DNA of 64,000 bases. It comes from Alkalicella caledoniensis. GTDB taxonomy: Bacteria; Bacillota; Proteinivoracia; Proteinivoracales; Proteinivoracaceae. The notes beneath the pieces were generated by a model. It was not told the DNA's origin. It saw only the letters and a program-made list of their open reading frames with translations, and searched no databases. Positions within the stretch are counted from its first letter, which is position 1. Each line of letters begins with the position of its first letter. Below, one piece after another: positions 1-9,513 of this stretch. Position numbers and translations under genes: made by a program. The stretch is from contig NZ_CP058559.1 of assembly GCF_014467015.1 (NCBI RefSeq), positions 620,001-684,000 of the forward strand, read 5' to 3'.

Positions 1-793
1 CATTTTCAATTGTTTCCCTTTGCATGAATTCAACTGCAGTTGGAGTAGACCTTGATCTAAGGATATGTGGTACAGTTTCGATACATTGGTCCAATGTTCC
101 AAATGGTACCAGTAAAGAAACAGCTTTTTTAGGAAGTGGTAATAACCTTACAGTAATTTCTGTGGCAATACCAAGGGTACCTTCAGAACCTACCATCATG
201 TCTTTGATACTGTAGCCAGAACTGTTTTTTATAACTTTACCACCGGTTTCAAGGATTTCACCGTTAGCAAGTACGATCTTCATACCTCTAACGTAATCAC
301 GGGTAACTCCGTACTTAACAGCCCTCATACCACCAGCGTTTGTCATTACGTTGCCACCGATTGTAGCACTTTTCTCACCTGGATCTGGAGGATAGAAAAG
401 ACCTTTTTCTGTAACAGCCTTGATGAACTCCATTAGTAAAACACCAGCTTGAACTGTTCCCATTAGGTTTTCTTCATCGATTTCAATTATTTTATTCATT
501 TTTGTCAGTGATAGCATAATTCCACCGTGGATTGCAACTGCACCACCACAAAGACCAGTACCTGACCCCCTCGGGGTTACAGGGATATTATTAGCATGAG
601 CATGTTTCATTATTTGTGAAACTTCTTCAGTGCTTATAGCTTCAATTACAACTTCTGGCATAAACTTACCATACTCTTGCATTTCATCATGGGTGAAATC
701 GTCGTTGATTTGATCACCTGAGTATACTCTATCTGCAGCAGTAATGCTGATTAAAAAATCAATATCCTTTTGTGTAACTTTTTGATAAGCCAT
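1..793 (-). CDS. lctD: FAD-linked lactate/glycolate dehydrogenase, GlcD family (partial)
   Basis: The N-terminal 264 codons of a GlcD-type flavoprotein; the gene runs off the left edge. It begins MAYQKVTQKDIDFL after a GGAGGG ribosome site. The FAD-binding type 4 (PP-loop) motif PRGSGTGLCGGA lies near residue 80, followed by the family stretch PPDPGEKSATIGGNVMTNAGG and then GSEGTLGIATEIT. It is the last visible gene of the racemase-EtfB-EtfA series, 23 bp after etfA. In the acetogen lactate system this subunit oxidises D-lactate to pyruvate and passes electrons to the adjacent Etf. The substrate is inferred from context: GlcD relatives also oxidise glycolate and 2-hydroxyglutarate, but lactate permease and racemase neighbours favour lactate. 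Confidence 0.88.
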   Translation of the reverse strand, partial: MAYQKVTQKDIDFLISITAADRVYSGDQINDDFTHDEMQEYGKFMPEVVIEAISTEEVSQIMKHAHANNIPVTPRGSGTGLCGGAVAIHGGIMLSLTKMNKIIEIDEENLMGTVQAGVLLMEFIKAVTEKGLFYPPDPGEKSATIGGNVMTNAGGMRAVKYGVTRDYVRGMKIVLANGEILETGGKVIKNSSGYSIKDMMVGSEGTLGIATEITVRLLPLPKKAVSLLVPFGTLDQCIETVPHILRSRSTPTAVEFMQRETIEN

Positions 794-816
794 TTTATTT
801 TCCCTCCTTTGAATTT

Positions 817-2019
817 TTAGCCTACTAACTCAGAGATATCTGCGCCATTTTTAATGCTAGCTATAAGCTTAGGAATGACTTCGTAGATATCACCAACAAT
901 TCCGTAATGAGAAACATTGAAAATCGCAGCATTTGGATCATTGTTAATTGCAAATACGTTTTCAGCTCCACCCATACCAGCAGTAAACTGTACAGCACCA
1001 GAGACCCCTAAAGTAATAAGTAATTTCGGTCTTACTGTTCTACCAGATAAACCTATCTGTTGGTTGTGTGAACCCCAGCCCGCTTCTATCAAAGGACGGG
1101 TAACAGCTATTTGACCACCTAAAAGGTCAGCTAGTTCTTTAACCATCGCCATATCTTTTTCTTCTTTAATACCTCTACCAGCAACAACTAGTACTTCTGC
1201 ATCATTGATTCCAGGTACTACTTCTTTTTTGTGAACACCTAGTACTTCTATTTGAGAAGCTAATTTTTCCACTGCAATATCACAAACTTCTACTTTACCA
1301 GTTATGTTTTCAACTTTTTCAGCTGTGTCCATGATTTTATATCTAACTGTAGCCATTTGTGGACGGTGATTTGGTGTAATAATTTGAGCCATGATGTTAC
1401 CACCAAAAGCAGGTCTAATTTGTACTAAGTCAGTGTTTTCTTTAACATCAAGAACTGTACAGTCAGCGGTCAGACCAGTTCTAAATCTAGTTGCAATTCT
1501 TGGAGCCAGTGAACGTCCAACTGAAGTTGCACCTACAAGGATTGTACTTGGTTTAACATTTTTTACACAGTCTTCAAAAGCAGCTGTATAAGAATCTACT
1601 CTAAAGTGTTCAAGTTCTGCGTTGTCATATACAAACACTTTATCAACACCATATTTTAATAACTCATCGGCTTGTTTAGTTATTTCATGTCCTAAGAATA
1701 GGGCATAAACTGGGTGGTTAATTTTAGCTGCTAGTTCTCTAGCTTTACCTATAAGTTCAAAAGTTACTGGGTGGATGTTACCTTCTACATGCTCCACGTA
1801 GATCATGATACCTTTCCACTCATCTTTATTTATCTCAGCTCTTACTTCATCAATGATACCAATTGCTCCTAGTGGACAGCCTTTGATACAAATTTTACAC
1901 ATCTTACAAGCTGCAGTAAAAGCGATTTGTCCATTTTCAGTTACAATAGCGTTGAAAGGACAAGTTCCAACACAAACTTCACATAGTGTACACTTATTAT
2001 GGTTTACTACTAATGACAT
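817..2019 (-). CDS. etfA: Electron transfer flavoprotein alpha subunit with N-terminal ferredoxin domain
   Basis: A 400-residue EtfA with an N-terminal ferredoxin domain. Two CxxCxxCxxxC-type clusters occupy residues 10-56 (CTLCEVCVGTCP and CKMCKICIKGCP), consistent with two [4Fe-4S] centres. The Etf alpha N-domain follows, and the C-terminal FAD-binding signature with GRGIKEEKD and ITLGVSGAVQFTAG is near residues 285-350. EtfA and EtfB form a heterodimer that links the flavin dehydrogenase to ferredoxin and NAD. Ferredoxin-domain EtfA proteins are characteristic of bifurcating or confurcating complexes. It starts 17 bp after etfB on the same strand, so the two are surely co-transcribed. Function in lactate oxidation is inferred from the neighbours. 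Confidence 0.93.
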   Translation of the reverse strand: MSLVVNHNKCTLCEVCVGTCPFNAIVTENGQIAFTAACKMCKICIKGCPLGAIGIIDEVRAEINKDEWKGIMIYVEHVEGNIHPVTFELIGKARELAAKINHPVYALFLGHEITKQADELLKYGVDKVFVYDNAELEHFRVDSYTAAFEDCVKNVKPSTILVGATSVGRSLAPRIATRFRTGLTADCTVLDVKENTDLVQIRPAFGGNIMAQIITPNHRPQMATVRYKIMDTAEKVENITGKVEVCDIAVEKLASQIEVLGVHKKEVVPGINDAEVLVVAGRGIKEEKDMAMVKELADLLGGQIAVTRPLIEAGWGSHNQQIGLSGRTVRPKLLITLGVSGAVQFTAGMGGAENVFAINNDPNAAIFNVSHYGIVGDIYEVIPKLIASIKNGADISELVG

Positions 2020-2036
2020 ATCTTCCCCATCCTCTC

Positions 2037-2822
2037 CTATACGAATTTTAACTCTTTTAGTTTTCCAAACATGTTGCCTGCTAGCTCTTCTCCATTACCT
2101 TCCCAAACTACCTTCTCACCGTTACTTTCTGGATTGAAAATTCTTTCAACCTGGGTAGGTGAACCGCTTAGACCGTAGCGTTTAGTATCTTGATCGAAGT
2201 AATCAGCGAAAGTTTTCATAACAACTGGACGATCCTTTGTAGCTAATTTCCTTTTATAGGATGGTAGTCTTGGTTGGAAGATACCTTTTTCTACAGTGAT
2301 TAAGCATGGGTAGCTCATTTTCACTGTCTCTACAGTATCAGCCATATCCATTTCTACAGCAATTCCTTTATCATCTACTTCTAAAATCTTAGTTACCCAT
2401 GCAACATGAGGCATGTTTAGGTATTCTGCAATTGCAGGACCTACTTGTGCTGTATCACCATCTGTTGTTTGCTTACCACAGATGATTATATCTGGTTGGC
2501 CAATAGCCTTAATTCCTTGAGATAAAGTGTAAGATGTAGCTAGCACGTCTGCACCTGCAAACTTACGGTCAGATAGGATATACCCCTCATCTGCACCCAT
2601 CATATAAGCTTCTTTTATAACAACTTCAGCTTGTGGTGGCCCCATTGTTAAAACAGTAAGTTCACCATTTAACTCTTCTTTTAATTTTAAAGCTGTTTCT
2701 AAAGCATAAAGATCGTAAGGGTTCATTTTTGACTCGACGCCATCTCTTACTAAAGAACCATTTTCATCAACTTCTACTTGGTTAGTCTCAGGTACTTGTT
2801 TAACACAAACAAAAATTTTCAT
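2037..2822 (-). CDS. etfB: Electron transfer flavoprotein beta subunit
   Basis: A 261-residue EtfB. It opens [20 protein letters not shown], typical of the family, and carries the nucleotide-binding region with [22 protein letters not shown] near residues 112-135 and the conserved stretch [14 protein letters not shown] near residue 178. EtfB holds the nucleotide or bifurcating flavin and pairs with EtfA. It lies 25 bp downstream of the LarA gene and directly upstream of etfA, giving the order larA-etfB-etfA-glcD, one transcription unit. The start follows GGAGGAGAAAAGTA. Confidence 0.93.
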   Translation of the reverse strand: MKIFVCVKQVPETNQVEVDENGSLVRDGVESKMNPYDLYALETALKLKEELNGELTVLTMGPPQAEVVIKEAYMMGADEGYILSDRKFAGADVLATSYTLSQGIKAIGQPDIIICGKQTTDGDTAQVGPAIAEYLNMPHVAWVTKILEVDDKGIAVEMDMADTVETVKMSYPCLITVEKGIFQPRLPSYKRKLATKDRPVVMKTFADYFDQDTKRYGLSGSPTQVERIFNPESNGEKVVWEGNGEELAGNMFGKLKELKFV

Positions 2823-2847
2823 TACTTTTCTCCTCCCCTTTTTTGGA

Positions 2848-4122
2848 TTATTTCACTATAACAGAAACTCCATCTGGTATAACAGTAATTGAAGCTTTTT
2901 CTCCCTTTATTTCAAGAGCCTTTTGTAAGGCTTCATCAAAGGTAAACGAATGTTTTATGTGCATTGATTCAATCATATTTTTATCACACTGATCTGTTAC
3001 GATAAATACTGTATGTTTCTCTAGTATCCTAGCTAATATTTGGAACTCCCATTGATCAGGAAGTGTCTTATCCCTTGGGATTTGTAATACCTTTTTAGTA
3101 ACTTCATGGGGGCTAGACGCTTCTGCCATATATTTATAAAAAGCTTCGCCTCCATGACCGTCGTTACAGGCTGAAAGGATAATTATTACTCCTCCTTCAG
3201 CACAACTTGCTTCAGCTGCCGTCATACCTTTAACTGTCTGATATATATTTTGGTCAAGGGGATAACCACCGTTTGAAGTTACCACTATATCCGCAGGTTT
3301 TTTCTCAACAACTGCAAGTTCAGTAACAAATTCGCACCCTTTTTCGTGGGCTTTTTGTGGATCCCCGGCAACTGCATGGATAATCTTTTTATCTGCGTCT
3401 ATAATTACGTTTAGTATGAACGCCAGTTTAGCTTGTTCAGCTGCAAAAATCATATCTTTATGAATAGGGTTATTGTTCAATATCCCTGTTCTAGCATGAG
3501 GGCTTGCTATAAACTCAGAACAGTGGTTAGCAAGAACTGTTTCTTTACCTGCTACCCCAGGAAGGACGCTTTTTCTTCCTCCAGAAAAACCTGCAAAAAA
3601 GTGCGGTTCGATAAATCCTTCTGAAATAAGCAGTTCTGTTTCCATCACCAATTTATTTAGCCACAATTCTCCACCAGAAGGTAAGATGCCAACATACTTC
3701 ATGTCGTGCTTATCCCAACTCACATGGTTTACTAATTTCTCATTATTTACTATTTCTTCACCAAACTTGTTTAACATTTCCTGATGGGTTGTGGCCCTAT
3801 GAAACCCAGTAGCGATAAGTATAGTAATATCAATATTTGGGTTAACCTTACGTATTCTTCTAAGAACTATTGGCAAAGTTACTTTACTGGGCACAGGTCT
3901 TGTATGGTCTGAAGTAATAATGACCATATTCTTCTTACCTTTGACCAACTCTTCTAAACTTTCACTATCAATAGGGTTATCTAAAGCCCTCTCAACTAGT
4001 TGCTCTTCATTTACATCTGGGACAAAATGATGGGCCTTTGATTCTAACACTGCAATTAGGTTTTCATCTGGAATCTCAGCATCCACAAACGTTGTAGAAT
4101 AAGGAATCTTTATTTTTGCCAT
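2848..4122 (-). CDS. larA: Nickel-dependent lactate racemase LarA family protein
   Basis: A 424-residue DUF2088/LarA protein, the usual length. Visible motifs are [15 protein letters not shown] near residue 90 and [17 protein letters not shown] near residue 180, which carry the conserved histidine and lysine region of the family. LarA interconverts L- and D-lactate using a nickel pincer cofactor made by LarB, LarC and LarE; none of these lie in the window. The gene sits between the regulator and etfB. An operator identical in core to the one before the permease lies 37 bp upstream of its start, so this gene probably begins its own regulated transcript. Other LarA homologues racemise other 2-hydroxy acids, so substrate is inferred from the lactate context. 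Confidence 0.87.
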   Translation of the reverse strand: MAKIKIPYSTTFVDAEIPDENLIAVLESKAHHFVPDVNEEQLVERALDNPIDSESLEELVKGKKNMVIITSDHTRPVPSKVTLPIVLRRIRKVNPNIDITILIATGFHRATTHQEMLNKFGEEIVNNEKLVNHVSWDKHDMKYVGILPSGGELWLNKLVMETELLISEGFIEPHFFAGFSGGRKSVLPGVAGKETVLANHCSEFIASPHARTGILNNNPIHKDMIFAAEQAKLAFILNVIIDADKKIIHAVAGDPQKAHEKGCEFVTELAVVEKKPADIVVTSNGGYPLDQNIYQTVKGMTAAEASCAEGGVIIILSACNDGHGGEAFYKYMAEASSPHEVTKKVLQIPRDKTLPDQWEFQILARILEKHTVFIVTDQCDKNMIESMHIKHSFTFDEALQKALEIKGEKASITVIPDGVSVIVK

Positions 4123-4158
4123 TCTTTACACCCTCCCTTTCAACATTTTCCTGTCTGA

Positions 4159-4169
4159 TGGTCTGACCA
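4159..4169. promoter_or_regulatory. Operator for FadR/LldR-type regulator (upstream of larA)
   Basis: TGGTCTGACCA fits the TGGTNNNACCA half-site pattern known for FadR-subfamily GntR regulators. It lies between the regulator gene and larA, about 37 bp before the larA start codon. The identical 11-mer occurs before the lactate permease at 6945-6955. The linked regulator at 4314-5039 is the obvious ligand. Confidence 0.75.
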
Positions 4170-4190
4170 GTTCAAATAAAAAATTTATGT

Positions 4191-4236
4191 TTCTAATAGC
4201 TTCTCACAAAAAGTAAATGTTGAAAAGCTATTAGAA
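4191..4236 (-). terminator. Possible terminator or attenuator hairpin after the regulator gene
   Basis: TTCTAATAGCTT at 4191-4202 pairs perfectly with AAGCTATTAGAA at 4225-4236, giving a 12-bp stem with a 22-nt loop. Read on the minus strand it is followed within a few bases by an AT-rich tract ending TTTTTTATTT. It lies 78 bp after the regulator stop and before the larA operator, so it may separate the permease-regulator transcript from the racemase-dehydrogenase transcript. Confidence 0.5.
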
Positions 4237-4313
4237 GTATTAGAGAGTTACTAGTAAATTATATTTATATTAGATTTATATTAGATTTTTATTAGATAAA
4301 GAAATATTATCAT

Positions 4314-5039
4314 CTACTCATTTTGTAGTAGATTATTTTCCTCTTGCTCCATCATACACTTATTTACATAATCTAAGTGATGTTTCATGCGAGTTGATGC
4401 CAATTCTGCATCTCCCTTTGCAATAGCAGAGAACAAACCTTTATGTTGTTCAATAAGTATTTCTAGATTTTTTGGATCCATAAGTATATTACTACGAGTA
4501 TAAGTAATGCTTGTATCAATTAGATCGGAAATAGTGTTCAATATGTTGAACAGCAATCTATTACCGGAAATTTTCGCTATGGTGTAATGGAACTTTTTAT
4601 CGAGCTTTATATTTAAGTTCTCGTCCATTCTATATTTTTCAAGATCTTGGACTACAGCTTGAAGCTCTAAGATTTGTTCTGGAGTTGCGTTTTTTGAAGC
4701 TAAGGCTGCGCTGTTAACCTCCAATATAAGCCTAAAATCTAAGATTTCTGTAGGAGAAGTTTTCTCCAAAAAGAACAATATGGATAGGGGCTCTAAAAAG
4801 TTTTGATCTAGCTTTTCCTTTATAAAATTTCCTTCGCCATGTCTACTTTCTATAAGGCCTATTATTTGAAGTGCACTTAGTGCTTCTCGAATAGATGCCC
4901 TACTAACTTGTAGTTGTTCAACTAGGTCCCTTTCAGATGGAAGCTTATCTCCTCTTTTTAGTTCTCCGGTCATAATCATGTTCTTAATTTGTTCTATTAC
5001 ATGTTCGTATACTTTTACATCCTTTATTGGGCGAAACAT
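4314..5039 (-). CDS. FadR-subfamily GntR transcriptional regulator of lactate genes
   Basis: A 241-residue GntR regulator. The winged helix-turn-helix occupies residues 10-75, with the signature GDKLPSERDLVEQLQVSRAS followed by IREALSALQIIGLIES. The rest is an all-helical FCD effector domain typical of the FadR/LldR/LutR branch. It lies between the permease gene (105 bp upstream) and larA. The two TGGTNNNACCA operators flanking this locus match the DNA pattern of the subfamily, so it very probably senses lactate and controls both transcripts. Its GGGGGGAG ribosome site can pair with an upstream CCCCTCTATTT sequence, which could limit its translation. Confidence 0.88.
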   Translation of the reverse strand: MFRPIKDVKVYEHVIEQIKNMIMTGELKRGDKLPSERDLVEQLQVSRASIREALSALQIIGLIESRHGEGNFIKEKLDQNFLEPLSILFFLEKTSPTEILDFRLILEVNSAALASKNATPEQILELQAVVQDLEKYRMDENLNIKLDKKFHYTIAKISGNRLLFNILNTISDLIDTSITYTRSNILMDPKNLEILIEQHKGLFSAIAKGDAELASTRMKHHLDYVNKCMMEQEENNLLQNE

Positions 5040-5045
5040 GTTACT

Positions 5046-5112
5046 CCCCCCTCTATTTTCTTTATGAAGAATATTTGTTTTTAATATTCTAATTGTATAG
5101 GAAATAGAGGGG
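5046..5112 (-). repeat. Nested inverted repeats overlapping the regulator ribosome site
   Basis: CCCCTCTATTTTC at 5048-5060 is complementary to GAAATAGAGGGG at 5101-5112, with one bulged base. Inside lies a second inverted repeat, GAATATT (5069-5075) against AATATTC (5083-5089). Read as minus-strand RNA the outer stem includes the GGGGGGAG ribosome site of the GntR gene at 5039. The structure is visible; a role in limiting regulator translation is inference. Confidence 0.55.
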
Positions 5113-5144
5113 ATTGTAAATGTTAAGTTAAAATAGCTTTTATT

Positions 5145-6821
5145 TTAAAATACTCCTGTAGCGAAGACATAAATCGCTAAAAATCCAACAATACCAACTA
5201 ATATTGCATATATAGCTGCTGGAATTACATTTCTTCTAATAATCTTACCTTCTACTCCTAATATTCCTACTGTTGTACAAGCAGCAACAACGTTGTGTAC
5301 ACATACCATGTTACCGATAGCTCCACCAACTGCTTGAAGCCCAAGGATAATAGTTCGAGATATTCCTAAGCTCTCAGCAACTCCGTATTGGAAACTACCA
5401 AATAGTACGTTAGAAGTAGTGTTACTACCTGACATAAAGGAACCTAAGATTCCAATGAAAGGTGAGAACAGTGGCCAAGCTCCAGAGAATATGCTAGCAG
5501 TAGCATTTGACATGGCTAGCATCATGCCATCAATACCAGCTGTGTTGTTAGCTGATTGTATCATTACCTGTACTAAAGCAACAGCAAATCCTAATGCAAT
5601 AGCTGCAGGAATAACCTGTTTAATTGAGTTTCCCCAAGCAGTCTTAACTGCCTCACCTTTCATTCCGTGAAGGAATATGGTTAAGATAGCTACTAGGGTG
5701 AAAGGAAGAATTCCTGGTGACCATAGGTATTGTAGGCTATAGTTTAGGGAAGTACCTAATACATTGTTCCAGCCTATGGTAAAAGCTTCTCCTCTTAAGA
5801 GTGTGCTTAAACCTGTTGCAGGCAAGCGTGTTATAACAAGTATACTTAAAATTAGACCATATGGTAGCCATGCTAACCAAAGTGGCATAACCTTTTCATC
5901 CTTTGTGGATTTAGCATCTTCATCAGCAGGGCTGCCCCAGTCTGATTCCCAGTTTTCTTTAGCTGGGAAATCCCATGAATCCTTAGGTACTAAAAAGCCA
6001 GCTTTGACTGCTAAAAGTACTAATACCATACCCACTCCAGCACCTACAAGAGAAGGAAGTTCTTGACCAAATACTGTAGCAACAAACAGGTAAGGTACAG
6101 TAAATGAAAGACCTGCGAAAATTGCAAAAGGTGCAGCTTTCAGTGCCGGTTTAATACTTTTTTCTTCACCAAAGAACTTTGTTAACATACATAGTGCTAA
6201 TAACGGTAAGAATGTACCTACAATTGCATGTGGTATAGCCGACCAAACACCAACATTTTTAACAAACTCTGCAGCTGTTAATTCAGCTCCAGCTAATGTT
6301 TCTGCCGGAACTAAGTTTGCATAAGCGTTAATTGGAGTTCCAACTGCACCAAAAGACACTGGAGTACTATTTCCTATCAATGCTACCATGGCTGCAGCTA
6401 ATGGCGGGAAGCCTAGGGCTACAAGTAATGGTGCTGCAAGTGCTGCTGGTGTACCGAATCCTGCAGCTCCTTCTATGAAGGCCGCAAATAACCAAGCAAT
6501 GATTATTACCTGAATCCTTCTATCTGTTGTAATACCGTGGAAGCCTTTGTTTATAGATTTAATAGCTCCACTGTTTTTTAGAGTATTCATCATTAAGATT
6601 GCACCAAATACGATTATTAAAATATTAAATGCAGACAAAAATCCGAAAACTGTAGCTCCCGATAACCATTGGAAATCCATCTTCCAAACAGATCCAGCTA
6701 GAATTACAGCTATCCCCCAGCTGATAGGCATAACCTTTTTAGCTGGCATGTTGAACTTTGTCATAAGGACGATTGTTACTAGTATTGGAATAACGGCCAG
6801 TAAGGCATAAACTATCTCCAT
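5145..6821 (-). CDS. lctP: L-lactate permease, LctP family
   Basis: A roughly 558-residue integral membrane protein with about a dozen hydrophobic helices, the normal size for LctP/LldP lactate:proton symporters. Family stretches include [20 protein letters not shown] near residue 115 and [19 protein letters not shown] near residue 460. I chose the ATG at 6821 ([12 protein letters not shown]), 11 bases from AGAGGAG, because an upstream GTG at 6833 abuts that site. The protein imports lactate, and possibly glycolate, for the downstream racemase and dehydrogenase. It is the first gene of the locus, and a perfect 15-bp LldR-type operator lies about 120 bp upstream. Confidence 0.93.
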   Translation of the reverse strand: MEIVYALLAVIPILVTIVLMTKFNMPAKKVMPISWGIAVILAGSVWKMDFQWLSGATVFGFLSAFNILIIVFGAILMMNTLKNSGAIKSINKGFHGITTDRRIQVIIIAWLFAAFIEGAAGFGTPAALAAPLLVALGFPPLAAAMVALIGNSTPVSFGAVGTPINAYANLVPAETLAGAELTAAEFVKNVGVWSAIPHAIVGTFLPLLALCMLTKFFGEEKSIKPALKAAPFAIFAGLSFTVPYLFVATVFGQELPSLVGAGVGMVLVLLAVKAGFLVPKDSWDFPAKENWESDWGSPADEDAKSTKDEKVMPLWLAWLPYGLILSILVITRLPATGLSTLLRGEAFTIGWNNVLGTSLNYSLQYLWSPGILPFTLVAILTIFLHGMKGEAVKTAWGNSIKQVIPAAIALGFAVALVQVMIQSANNTAGIDGMMLAMSNATASIFSGAWPLFSPFIGILGSFMSGSNTTSNVLFGSFQYGVAESLGISRTIILGLQAVGGAIGNMVCVHNVVAACTTVGILGVEGKIIRRNVIPAAIYAILVGIVGFLAIYVFATGVF

Positions 6822-6899
6822 TTTTAACAACACTCCTCTTCCCTTTTTTTTAACCTACAAATTTCTAAAAAACTTCCCCCTTTTTTTATATTTATACTA

Positions 6900-6916
6900 A
6901 TGTGTATTTTACACAT
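6900..6916. repeat. Short perfect inverted repeat upstream of the permease
   Basis: ATGTGTA, a TTT spacer and TACACAT form a 7-bp perfect inverted repeat about 80 bp before the permease start and 27 bp from the LldR operator. It may be a second protein-binding site or part of the leader. Confidence 0.4.
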
Positions 6917-6942
6917 TGTATACAAATATGTACATGTCCTCT

Positions 6943-6957
6943 GATGGTCTGACCATC
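6943..6957. promoter_or_regulatory. Operator for FadR/LldR-type regulator (upstream of permease)
   Basis: GATGGTCTGACCATC is a perfect 7-1-7 palindrome whose core TGGTCTGACCA is identical to the site before larA and fits the TGGTNNNACCA consensus of FadR-subfamily regulators. It lies about 120 bp before the permease start. Its sharing by the two transcripts supports joint control by the regulator at 4314-5039. Confidence 0.78.
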
Positions 6958-7141
6958 TTATGTGTTGATTATAGTTCGTGATTTGTCTAAATGTCAAGAA
7001 AATTCTGCATTAAAAGATTGATATCACTTTCACATACAACCCTTGCTTTTCTGTATTTTTCTTGTAATTTCAAGGTTGCTAATGTTAATTTTATGTTACA
7101 AAAATGATTAAAAAAAAAATAATTCTTCTGATCAGTAAAGA

Positions 7142-7171
7142 AGTCTACTAAGTTTGTATACTTAATAGACT
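7142..7171. repeat. Imperfect 30-bp palindrome
   Basis: AGTCTACTAAGT (7142-7153) faces ACTTAATAGACT (7160-7171) across a 6-bp spacer, with 11 of 12 positions complementary. It lies 200 bp before the response regulator gene. It resembles a dimeric regulator site, but the binding protein is unknown. Confidence 0.4.
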
Positions 7172-7371
7172 CCAAGTGTAAACAAAAAGTAAATATTGAA
7201 GGTATAAATGTGCAAATACTTATATATAGTGGTATATTTAAATTATTAGATGTTTTTGGCTTACAATTTGAGACACATTGACTATGAAGCAATACTGTAT
7301 GGTCACCATTCAATGGAACCTTAATGCTTGTGGAAACATTGAATTTTGGTCATTTTTAAGGAGGACTTTTT

Positions 7372-8067
7372 GTGGAAAATAATAAGATTCTTATTGTTGA
7401 CGATGATCCAAATATTTGCGAGGTCGTTAAGTTATATCTAAACAAGGAGGGTTATAACACTATAACAGTTCATGACGGTAGTAATGGCATACAAGCTTTT
7501 AAAGAGCATAAACCTGCCCTATTGGTTCTAGACTTAATGCTTCCTGAAATCAGTGGGTTAGATGTCTGTAGGGAGATAAGGAAGCTAAGTGATTTGCCAA
7601 TAATTATGCTCACTGCAAAGGATGACTTAGTTGATAAAATCGTAGGTTTTGAATTGGGAGCAGATGATTATGTGGTCAAACCCTTTGAACCTAAGGAACT
7701 TGTTGTAAGGGTTAAGGCTGCCCTGCGGAGGTCTAAGTTAAACGATCCTGATACAGAAATCAACGATAAGTTTATTGCCTATACAGATCTAAGTATTGAT
7801 TTAACTTCTTATAAAGTTCTTCTTATGGGAAAACCAGTTGAGTTATCACCAAAGGAAATCGAGCTTTTATTTTTCTTAGCTAGTAATCCCAATAGAGTCT
7901 TTACTAGGGAATATCTACTTGAGAGAATTTGGGATTATAACTATATGGGAAATACGCGAACAGTAGATGAACATATAAAAAGACTTAGAAAAAAGGTCCC
8001 AGATCATCAAGAGTGGATGATTGCTACTGTTTGGGGAGTAGGTTACAAATTTGAGGTGAAGGATTAA
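7372..8067 (+). CDS. OmpR/PhoB-family response regulator
   Basis: A 231-residue response regulator starting with GTG after AAGGAGGAC. The receiver domain occupies residues 1-120, with the acidic pair DDD near residue 10, the phospho-acceptor Asp in LLVLDLMLPEISG near residue 53, the MLTAKDD threonine region and the conserved Lys in DDYVVKPFEP near residue 104. The C-terminal winged helix (residues 130-231) has the OmpR signature LSPKEIELLFFLA and RTVDEHIKRLRKK. It overlaps the histidine kinase start by one base, so the two are translationally coupled. Nothing nearby reveals the target genes. Confidence 0.93.
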   Translation: MENNKILIVDDDPNICEVVKLYLNKEGYNTITVHDGSNGIQAFKEHKPALLVLDLMLPEISGLDVCREIRKLSDLPIIMLTAKDDLVDKIVGFELGADDYVVKPFEPKELVVRVKAALRRSKLNDPDTEINDKFIAYTDLSIDLTSYKVLLMGKPVELSPKEIELLFFLASNPNRVFTREYLLERIWDYNYMGNTRTVDEHIKRLRKKVPDHQEWMIATVWGVGYKFEVKD

Positions 8068-9482
8068 TGTTCAAACGCAGCTTCTTTTCAAAGCTGATAG
8101 TGATTTACGCAGGTATATTAACTTTAATTCTTATGTTAATGTCCGGTTTCTTAAATTACGCTTTTCAAAGATTCTACTATATAGATGAGTTTAGACGCCT
8201 AGAAAACACCGCCATTGAATTTGCCGATGTATATGAACAATACAATATAGGGCAACTAGGTATTTTGGAGTTTCAAGTGAGTGTTCGAACTTTTACTAGA
8301 TCTACTAATTCAGTTGTTTTAGTTGTTGCACCCGACGGAAAAATAGTTTTTAACTCAAATTCTTTAGTAAGTGGTATAGCCCCACATATGGGGAGACTAA
8401 GTAGCTTAGATGAGTCTCTTAAACCTCAACTGAACCGCTCCCTTAAGGATCAAACTGTACGGGAAGTGTGGCGATCTAATATCACTGGTGAATCTGCTTT
8501 AAACCTTTTCCTACCTTTAAAATACAACGACGAAGTAGTTGGAGCCATGGTAGTCAGTCAGCCAAGTCACGATATAAACCAAGTTGTTAGTTCCATCAAT
8601 AAGCTCATATGGTTTGTGGGAGCCATAGGAAGCATTATTACAGTTTTTATCCTGTATTTTGTATCTAAAAACTTTACTAGACCCATTACCAAGATAAACA
8701 AAGCGGCTTTATCCATGGCTTCAGGCACATTTATAAAGGTTTATTTGGATAATGAAGATGAGCTTGGACAGTTGGCATCTTCATTTAACTATATGGGTGA
8801 GCAACTTGCTAAGCAAGAAGAGCATAGACGAGAGTTCCTGACCACTGTATCCCACGAATTAAGGACACCTCTGACTTCAATTTTAGGTTTTATTCAAGGC
8901 ATGTTAGACGGGGTCATAGAAAAGGACGAACAGGACCACTATCTAAAAATAACTGTTAAGGAAATCAAGCGTATCATAAGCTTAACAAATGATCTCTTAG
9001 ACCTAGAAAGAATCAAACAAGGGCAAGTAGAGCTACACAAGGATTATTTTAGTGTGGTTGACTTAATAAAAGAATGTCTTTCACAACTTAATCCCCTATT
9101 TAAAGAACGAAGCATTGGCTTTGAGATCGATTGCCCAAATGAGTTGGTCATAGTAGGAGATAGAAATAGGCTAAAGCAAGTATTCATGAATCTTTTAGAT
9201 AACGGAATAAGGCATGCAAATACAAAGATCGATGTTGAAATAAGATATTGTGGTAGGGATGTCCAAATAGAAATCTCTGACGATGGGCCTGGTATTTCTC
9301 CCGAAGATGCCCCCCACTTATTCGAACGTTTTTACAAAGCTGATAAGTCTCGTACTTCAAAGGGAAGCGGTGCAGGACTAGGGTTGTCCATTGCTAAACA
9401 TTTAGTGGTTTTACATGGGGGCTCTTTAAAGCTGGAACCTTCAGATAGTGGAGCTATCTTCAAGGTCACACTCAACAAATAA
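8067..9482 (+). CDS. Sensor histidine kinase with HAMP domain
   Basis: A 471-residue membrane kinase. A transmembrane helix at residues 10-32 and a second at about 175-200 bracket an extracellular sensor domain of roughly 140 residues. A HAMP linker follows (FTRPITKINKAALSMASG). The HisKA box is FLTTVSHELRTPLTSILGF with the phospho-accepting His near residue 263, and the HATPase domain shows the N box (FMNLLDNGIRHA), G1 box (ISDDGPGIS) and G2 box (GSGAGLGLSIAKHL). The architecture resembles PhoR/ResE-type kinases. It is the partner of the response regulator with which it overlaps, and a strong terminator follows directly. Confidence 0.93.
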   Translation: MFKRSFFSKLIVIYAGILTLILMLMSGFLNYAFQRFYYIDEFRRLENTAIEFADVYEQYNIGQLGILEFQVSVRTFTRSTNSVVLVVAPDGKIVFNSNSLVSGIAPHMGRLSSLDESLKPQLNRSLKDQTVREVWRSNITGESALNLFLPLKYNDEVVGAMVVSQPSHDINQVVSSINKLIWFVGAIGSIITVFILYFVSKNFTRPITKINKAALSMASGTFIKVYLDNEDELGQLASSFNYMGEQLAKQEEHRREFLTTVSHELRTPLTSILGFIQGMLDGVIEKDEQDHYLKITVKEIKRIISLTNDLLDLERIKQGQVELHKDYFSVVDLIKECLSQLNPLFKERSIGFEIDCPNELVIVGDRNRLKQVFMNLLDNGIRHANTKIDVEIRYCGRDVQIEISDDGPGISPEDAPHLFERFYKADKSRTSKGSGAGLGLSIAKHLVVLHGGSLKLEPSDSGAIFKVTLNK

Positions 9483-9513
9483 AAGTGAAGGGATATTCCC
9501 TTCACTTTTATTT
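9477..9513 (+). terminator. Terminator of the two-component operon
   Basis: A perfect 17-bp stem (9477-9493 with 9497-9513) with a TAT loop. It overlaps the last codon and stop of the kinase gene, and its right arm ends CTTTTATTT. Confidence 0.88.

Larger units (their letters stand above)
6834..7371. other. Divergent intergenic region between lactate permease and response regulator
   Basis: About 540 bp of AT-rich DNA without a convincing gene. It must hold the leftward permease promoter and the rightward promoter of the two-component system. It contains the LldR-type operator at 6943-6957, a short inverted repeat (ATGTGTA-TTT-TACACAT) at 6900-6916 and an imperfect 30-bp palindrome at 7142-7171. 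The one long open frame here (6987-7313, minus) has no family resemblance, no good ribosome site and skewed composition, so I treat it as chance. Confidence 0.6.

Noticed and set aside
6987-7313. A 108-codon open frame on the minus strand between permease and response regulator
   Set aside because: No ribosome site, low-complexity runs of Phe/Asn/Lys from AT-rich DNA, no family resemblance, and it covers the region that must hold two promoters.
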